Shown here one piece after another: positions 57,389-64,000 of a stretch of 64,000 nucleotides of DNA (its first letter is position 1; every line of letters begins with the position of its first letter). The notes under the pieces were generated by a model. That model made no database searches and was not told where the DNA came from. It saw nothing but the letters and a program-made list of their open reading frames with translations. The translations under genes and the position numbers were made by a program. The stretch comes from Antedon mediterranea. Its lineage: Eukaryota > Echinodermata > Crinoidea > Comatulida > Antedonidae. The DNA is taken from the NCBI RefSeq assembly GCF_964355755.1, contig NC_092672.1, positions 34,406,501 through 34,470,500 on the forward strand. The letters are read 5' to 3'.

Positions 57389-58238
57389 GGGTGCAGGTCA
57401 AGTCGGCCCCAAACCGTCTCAGCCAAAGTCAAGTCGGCCCACGTCAAGTCGGCCCCAAGTCAACTCGGCCTCAAGTCAACTCGGCCTCAAGTCAACTCGG
57501 CCTCACGTCAACTCGGCCAAAAACTAATCCGTCAACTCGGCCACAATAAAGTATGGATGATGGAACGCAAAAAGTGCTTAATATTATTACGATTCTTACT
57601 ATCCACGTTTTTAAAAAAATGAAGAAATAAAAAATATAATATCATATAAAAAAATGAACTCATTGCCGATATGAATAGAAGTACCCGGGTGTTACAAAAA
57701 AACACGTACAGGTACCGTATTTTAGGAAATCGAAGACGGAGGCCTACGTTCCACCATTTGGCCATAAAAAAAATGATCGTACATCGTTTTTGTGCATTAT
57801 TTGCGTTTTTAAAAAAGGGGAATCCCCCGGTCAGCGAAAACACGTAGCAGTTGTAGATATCGAAAAAGCTGGCAAACGCGCAGGGAGGCTCAGCTACGAA
57901 ATTTTATTAAACGTAAATAATTAAAGGAAAGTTGGTGAAATCATTCCTATTTTTTTTGCTAAATATATTATTGTCTAAATAATAATATTCATTAAAAAAG
58001 TCAGAATTATTCATAGTTAAAAAAGAAGAAATATTATTGTATCAATCCCTTCATTTGCACTTTTTGCGTTCCATACTTTAACGGGGCCGAGTTGACCGAT
58101 TATTTTTTGGCCGAGTTGACGTGAGGCCGAGTTGACTTGAGGCCGAGTTGACTTGAGGCCGACTTGACTTGGGGCCGACTTGACTTGGGGCCGACTTGAC
58201 TTTGGCCGAGACGGTTTAGGGCCGACTTGGATCGAAAC
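57389..58238. mobile_element. Mutator-like element with minisatellite inverted repeats
   Basis: 850 bp flanked by perfect 9-bp direct repeats CTAATTAAC (57380-57388 and 58239-58247). Both ends are about 150 bases of CAAGTCGGCC / CAACTCGGCCTCA units in opposite orientation. An inner inverted pair (GGAACGCAAAAAGTGC / GCACTTTTTGCGTTCC) follows. No transposase. Long inverted repeats and 9-bp duplication fit MULE-type integration. Confidence 0.8.
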
Positions 58239-58690
58239 CTAATTAACAACTCCATGATCAGACTGAATATAAACTGGTTAAAATAAAATTCATCCATTTT
58301 ACTTATTTTTAAAGGGTAGTTCCGGGTTTAAATTTTTTAATTGTTTTTTATGAAATATTATACAATTTAATAATAATAATAGGAAATTATGTAAATTCTT
58401 AGGGAAAAAGTATATAAAAAATCATTAAAAAAATCTTGTATTTTTATTTTAGGATGATTTTTAAAAAAACGGGTAATTTTACAATACTCCTTTGGCTTTA
58501 CCGCTGATAAGTGGGGTTATTTATCAATGTTGTTGGAAAGGTTTATTTCATAAAACAATATACAATAAATTTATACTCGTAAAGTTATTCTTAAAAAGTG
58601 AAATTTGTGAAAAAAAACTATCCTCGTTTTTAATTGATCATGTTACAATATTATTAATATTAAAATATTATTACTATTCAGTTTGACAGT

Positions 58691-61600
58691 ATGGCATGGA
58701 AAGCATTTCATAATGATGAAATTGATGTTGATATTAATTATAAACCATTAAATCAGATAGAAGAAGAAGAGATTATTGAATTACATCAACTCCACGATGA
58801 TAGTACAGCAGAGATGTTTGATAGACAATCTGATGATAATGATGTCAAAAGCAAGTTACTTGAGGATTTACAAGGTTATTATGAATTCTTAATTGTCACA
58901 ATATTAATTAATTAATTCTTAATTGTCACAATATACTTCCTAACTTCATATCTGTATGAACAGTATGGAAGAAAAACATGTCTTCTTTCAAATGCTGTGT
59001 ATACAATTAACTAGTGAAAAAATGGGCATAATGTGATTCATAATTAAAGAACTATATGTGATTTGTATGTATCTTTGCGATTAAAGGACATTTTTTTATT
59101 AATTAATCATATGTCGAGCAGCATTTTTTGTAAGAAATACTTCTTGTTAAACCTTTTTTATGAATTATGTTATAAACCAATAAAGTTATTGTAGAAACGG
59201 GGTATAACCGATTCTGCTAGAGAAAAACTAAAGTAAGGCATCATCCGCAGCCATAACAACAATTATTGGTTAATTTGTGGCTGTGAAAACATGGGCAAAG
59301 ATGCTCCCAGCCTAAATGTAGGCCTCTCTAGTATTTATAAAGAGATCCTATGATTTTCTATAAAATCTGGCCATTAGTCTCAGCCACCAATCTCAGCCAT
59401 CAGTCTTGATAACATGGTGAACTTTGATAATTATGTGTAATTCATTTTATTTCTTATAGAGACGTTTACAGTAGACGAGGCCATCAATCACATAGGGTTT
59501 GGTCCTTTTCAGATACTGATAATGGCACTTATTGGGATGTGCACTGTAAGTACCACATTTTACGATTGTTTCAGGGTCAAACATGTGCCTCAAGAGGTCA
59601 CCATCAACGTGCCTTCTTCAATACAAAGGTTGACTACCATATCTCTCCATATGATTCTGTTGCTCTAGTTCTGTGTAAAGCTCTGTCTACACTATCAAAC
59701 TAGTTAGACAAAAAAGTGTGATGTGCCCAACTATGGTAGTGATATATCCAAATATGGTAGTGATCCAAATATGGTGGTAGTGATATGACATCATCATGTT
59801 CATATTATGGGCACTAGTGTAGAGAGAGCTTTTGAATGTTTAAACTCTTGGAAGTCACTAACCACAACATTTGCTTCTCCATTTATTTAGATGGCTGATG
59901 CTATGGAAGTCATGATGTTGAGTATAATCGCTCCTGAACTGCGTTGCATTTGGAAACTGCCACGATGGCAGGAAGCCCTCATCACCACGGTTGTGTTTGT
60001 CGGGCAGTTTTTTGGTGCAGCAATTTGGGGAAAATTTTGCGATAAATTTGGACGGAAAACAGTAAGCATAATCTAGTGTAAATATAATATGTAGTGAGTA
60101 CGTGTTGTGTTGAAGTTGTGAAATGACCTGTCCTTGAGTTTGCATTGATCGAGTGAGAAAAAAGCTTTAAATAGCATCACCTTCAAAGTCAGTTTGCCCT
60201 CACAAATTCTGATCAATTTAAAGGAAAATTTATACAGACGAGTGATAACGGTTAGCGGAAAGCCATGCCTCAAGAGAGCTTGTCCCACATATCTCTCCTG
60301 AGTGGAAACGCCCGTCCGCTCGCTTTGTGTGTAAATAGTCACGAATAAGCTACTGGAAATTCTATATTTTTATTACCATTACTGCCCGTCTGTGTGAATT
60401 GGCCTTTAAGGTGTTTGCATACAGTGGCTACGATTTCTTTTGTTTATCTTGTAGGGTTTGGTAGCCTGTTCTGTATGGCTTCTTTACTATGGCTTTCTGA
60501 GTTCTATATCCCCCACATACGTCTGGTTCTTATGTATGAGAATGCTAGCAGGTTTTGGTGTGGTTGGAGGAAATCAAGGGTAAGTATGGTTTTATTTATA
60601 TACTCTAGCTTTGATTCCTGTCTGGGGACACATCTTTAGATACCAATATATATGCTTTTGTGGGGGCAACCCACTTTTATTGCAATGATAAACAATATGG
60701 TGAAGGTTACAGTATATATGTCTATCTATCTATTTATCAATGAATATTTAAGTGATATTACACAGACAGAGGTTAAAAGATTATATAAAATATTTTGATA
60801 TTGTGTTGAAATCTAGATAAAACAAACATGTATACAGAGAAAATTTATATTACAGAGCTAAAACGATATAAAGATTGATATTCAGTATTAAAAAGAGATT
60901 TGATATAATATAAATATATATGATAAAATGGTATATTGCATTATAAGATTATGTTTTGTTTGAATACTTTTATAAAATTGTATAGTTTTACATTTTGAAC
61001 ATAATATTGCTTTTATTATTTATATGATAAAATATCAAACTAATAAATATTGCAAAGCTAAACCCAAACCGAAGTATGGGGATACGCCCTCGTCGCTAGC
61101 CAGGTTTATTTTAATAGTTCTAGTTTAAATCCTGGCTAGAAATAATATTGTAATAATAAACCATTTACACTGCTCCATTCTCCAGCACTTTGAAGCTCCC
61201 ATATTAAAGCTTGCGGGAACATTATTCACAGGAGCTCGAATGAAAAAGGCATCTGCCTATCCTGAAATAAGTATAAGCTGGTTCCAACAACAACAATAGC
61301 ATATGTTGTCCTTTATTACTTGACTTTTGTATACATAATAGCAACAATACAGTATCAACGTTAAAATATTTACATAACAAAACTACTTTATAATCCAAAA
61401 AGATCATTGCGTTTAACATTTTATTTTATTCTTATCTAAATAAAAGATTATAAAAATACTCTAATATATAGTAGAAAATGTCTTTTGGGGACTTCTATGT
61501 TCCGGAGACACCTACTATTAATAAAACATATTAAGGGGACAAAGGTGTAATGGGGGTTCTTCTGTATAAAGGTTTGACTAATAACTCATCTTCATTAATT

Positions 61601-63755
61601 ATAAACTTATTTTGTCTGATATCTCTTTACAGAAATACATTAGTTTCTGAATTTGTACCGTCAAAAGTTAGAGGAAAATGTCTTGCAGTAATGGGGGTAT
61701 GAGTAACTTGTGACTTTGTATCTGTCCATGCCTTATCTAAATTATCAACTATTTTTTAAGACAAGACTCTATTGCTCCTGTCACATAAATTGAACTCTAT
61801 TTCCTGCAATGTTCCGCTGTTTAAAAAATCCTTAATCCTCTCCAATTATAATATGTAGTATTAAGCCAAACCGTAATAAATCTAGAGAGCAGTAGATAGA
61901 CACATACAGGTAAATAACTTACTGTATAGGGATGTTTAATGAATTTCTTCGAAGCAAATTACTGAAAAAATGACAATGCTGTGGGTTTCAGTGACTGGAT
62001 CTCAATGGAGATACAAAATAAAAAAATGACAATGCTGTGGGTATCAGTGACTGGATCTCAATGGAAATACAAAAAAAAAGCTTTTTCAAATTGTTTGACA
62101 ACAAAAGTGTGATGTGTCCAAATATAGTAGTGATATGCCCAAATATGGTACTGATATGTCCATATATGGGCACATCAATTTTTTTTGTCACCTAAAGTTT
62201 GATAGTGTAGATAGAGCTTTTGAATGTTTAAACTCTTGAAAGTCACTCACCACCATTTGCTTCTCCAAAACCTAAATCAAAACGATAATGTAAAACAGCC
62301 AGAAAAGTTAGCAGAGCTTTCGGGCAACACTAGCCCTTCTAATATATATACATTTTTTTTATCATACACTAATTTGGAAATTGTTTTAGTCTTTTTTTGC
62401 AATTGGATCTATTGGAATAGCGCTGTTAGCCTTGGTTACCATGTCAACGCTAGGATGGAGATGGATGTTAGCTCTATCTGGTATTCCATTAGCAGGTTTT
62501 ATTTGTCTGTCATGGGTAAATATTTCTTTCGGTTTATTTAAAATATAAAAAATATAAATATTCTCATCATTTAAATAGAGGAATAAATAAAATTTTGAAT
62601 TGTATATTTATCTATAACTGATAAAGATGCCATAGTTAGCAGATGAGGTTTAGTAGGAATTTTCAACCAATTTTCTTCCTACAGTGGTTGCCAGAAAGTG
62701 CACGCTTTTGTATGCTATGTGGTAATGAAGCCGAGGCTTATAAGACACTGCAAAAGGTTGCCAGAATGAACAAGAAATCATTGCTACCTGGTCGCCTTAA
62801 GAAAATAGTTGTTGCAGTAAGTATGAGTTTTTAACAGAAAATAAAACAAAAAATCATCATTTTTACTATATGACTCTGTCTACACTATCAAATTAGTTTG
62901 ACAAAATAAGTGTTATGTGCCCAAATATGGTAGTGATATTTCCAAATATGGTAGTGATATTTCCAAATACAGTATGGTAGTGATATGATATCATCATGTC
63001 CATATATGTGCACATTTTTTTGTCACATAAAGTTTGATAGTGTAGACAACTAGAGCGTTATTTTGCTTGTTTTTTCCAGGAACGTGGTAAATTCTCAGAT
63101 ATGTTTGAAACTAAAGAAATGACTGTAACATCGTTACTGCTATTTTATATTTGGTAAAGTTAATAATTTTGTATACATTTTAATATGTTTGAATCTAGTC
63201 TTTACATATTTTAAAATGATTTCAAATTTATTTAATCCATTTGAATAGGTTTACAGCTGCATTTGCATACTATGGAATCGTTTTATTATCAACAGAATTC
63301 CTTACACAAACTGTAGATAATACATGTACAAGTAAGTTAAATGACAACTGTATTTACCAGAATAAACGCCCGGTGCGTTTATTGTTCAGGAGGGTTTTTA
63401 GGGAGGGGGAGTTCATTCGGGGAAGCCATTTATTTTTTTTGGTAACATGATTGTAGAATCAAATAAATAACCCATAGTTATGATCAAATACAACACAATA
63501 TCGAGAATAAAATACAGTAAAAAATGTAGATCATCAGATCAATCAATAAATTATACCGCAAATAGAAGTGTGGTTTAAAAAATATGTTATATAAAACAAG
63601 GGAGATGTAAATCTTCCTCATAAAACATCTCTTTTTGTTAATTTTCTTAGGTAAATCAGTTGGAAGTTTATCAGGAGAGTGTGGTTTTTGGTGTGAGAGA
63701 ATGTCTACAGAAGATTATATAGACTTTATCAAAACAACATTTGCTGAATTTATAG
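58691..63755 (+). CDS. SVOP: SVOP-like MFS transporter, first ten exons (3' end outside window)
   Basis: SVOP is a 12-TM major-facilitator protein of synaptic and secretory vesicles related to SV2; its substrate is not firmly known. Exons 58691-58874, 59460-59545, 59891-60061, 60455-60579, 61633-61696, 62390-62515, 62685-62816, 63080-63153, 63249-63331, 63651-63755 join in phase: 383 residues. Seen: acidic cytosolic N-terminus (IEEEEIIELHQLHDD), FTVDEAINHIGFGPFQ, MADAMEVMMLSIIAPEL, GKFCDKFGRKT (MFS loop 2-3 signature), MSTLGWRWMLALSGIPLAGF, WLPESARFCMLCGNEAEA, FAYYGIVLLSTE and CERMSTEDYIDF. These match SVOP better than SV2, which has a larger luminal loop. The reading stops inside the loop before TM7-8; about 165 residues are expected beyond. 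SVOPL is an alternative. The start follows an acceptor at 58680, so a noncoding exon lies upstream. Confidence 0.9.
59677..59832. mobile_element. MITE-A copy 21
   Basis: AGCTCTGTCTACACTATCAA and TAGTGTAGAGAGAGCTTTT. SVOP intron 2, close to exon 3. Confidence 0.88.
60580..61632. other. SVOP intron 4: A/T-rich with one dispersed repeat
   Basis: 61165-61290 repeats the element of 30960-31060 (CTCCAGCACTTTGAAGCTCC, AACATTATTCACAGGAGCT). No other feature seen. Confidence 0.45.
61972..62081 (+). repeat. Tandem duplication, about 60 bp x 2
   Basis: ATGACAATGCTGTGGGTTTC and GTGACTGGATCTCAATGGA occur twice in a row with few differences. SVOP intron 5. Confidence 0.85.
62085..62222. mobile_element. 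MITE-A copy 22, left arm partial
   Basis: Begins at ATTGTTTGACAACAAAAGTG; right arm GATAGTGTAGATAGAGCTTT. Part of a duplicated segment also seen at 59826-59880. SVOP intron 5. Confidence 0.82.
62872..63058. mobile_element. MITE-A copy 23
   Basis: ACTCTGTCTACACTATCAAA and AGTTTGATAGTGTAGACAAC; three core units. Ends about 20 bases before SVOP exon 8. Confidence 0.88.
63340..63440. repeat. Worn DNA-element end (ATAAACGCCCGG motif)
   Basis: TGTATTTACCAGAATAAACG then CCCGGTGCGTTTATT, a short palindrome of the kind found at pogo/Tigger-type MITE ends. Only one end was seen. Confidence 0.3.
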
Positions 63756-63784
63756 GTAGTGTATAAAGAAACCATGACATGGAT

Positions 63785-63930
63785 AAAGCTCTGTTTACAC
63801 TATCAAACTAGTTTGACAAAAAAAGTGTGATGTGCCTGAATATGGTAGTGATGTACCCAAATATAGTATTGATATGACATCATCATGTACATTTAAGGGC
63901 AAATTTTTTAGTAGTGTAGACAGAGCTTAA
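63785..63930. mobile_element. MITE-A copy 24
   Basis: AGCTCTGTTTACACTATCAA and TAGTGTAGACAGAGCTTA. In the last SVOP intron of the window. Confidence 0.88.
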
Positions 63931-64000
63931 AGGAAACATGGCATGGATGGAAAGACCGACCTCACAAACGAGTAATTCCACCATCAAAGGATAACTCTAT

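Noticed and set aside
60394-60639. 81-residue plus-strand ORF
   Set aside because: Wrong frame over SVOP exon 4 (60455-60579).

Overview
The window is animal nuclear DNA: AT-rich, with intron-split genes (GT-AG introns, one apparent GC-AG) and many interspersed repeats. The protein set (Munc13-like, UNC119, Tectonic-2, p70 S6 kinase, SVOP-like transporter) is metazoan. The repeat style suggests an invertebrate, plausibly a deuterostome such as an echinoderm; that lineage is inference, as no species marker was seen. Exons were joined by hand from splice sites, reading phase and recalled family sequences. All joined models stay open with matching phases.

Layout. (1) 574-6592, +: last six exons of a Munc13-4/BAIAP3-type gene (MHD2, then C2B). 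Its last intron holds a LINE with an intact endonuclease/reverse-transcriptase ORF, inserted inside an older MITE. (2) 8.3-25.3 kb, +: UNC119 (233 aa, five coding exons), with a likely promoter and noncoding first exon near 8.3-8.5 kb and a repeat-filled first intron that includes a 1.4 kb minisatellite. (3) 28233-38156, +: Tectonic-2 (1,144 aa, 17 exons). (4) 38.2-44.6 kb: intergenic, with a hairpin-rich tandem array and small fold-back insertions. (5) 44684-54973, -: p70 S6 kinase (454 aa, 14 exons), all phosphorylation-control motifs present but a short C-terminal tail. (6) 55.2-58.7 kb: an unidentified small ORF and a long-inverted-repeat element. (7) 58691-63755, +: SVOP-like MFS transporter, first ten exons, running off the window.

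UNC119 (lipidated ciliary cargo carrier) and Tectonic-2 (ciliary transition zone) are adjacent; SVOP and the Munc13-like gene belong to vesicle and exocytosis biology. There is no operon logic.

The strongest unusual signals are in the repeats: a MITE family with 24 recognised copies in 64 kb, several nested insertions that give relative ages, a 5S-rRNA-derived SINE, a tRNA SINE with two alternative tails, a Mutator-like element with minisatellite inverted repeats and 9-bp target duplications, and a 35-bp palindromic insertion with 8-bp target duplications. Among genes, Tectonic-2 has a large N-terminal extension.
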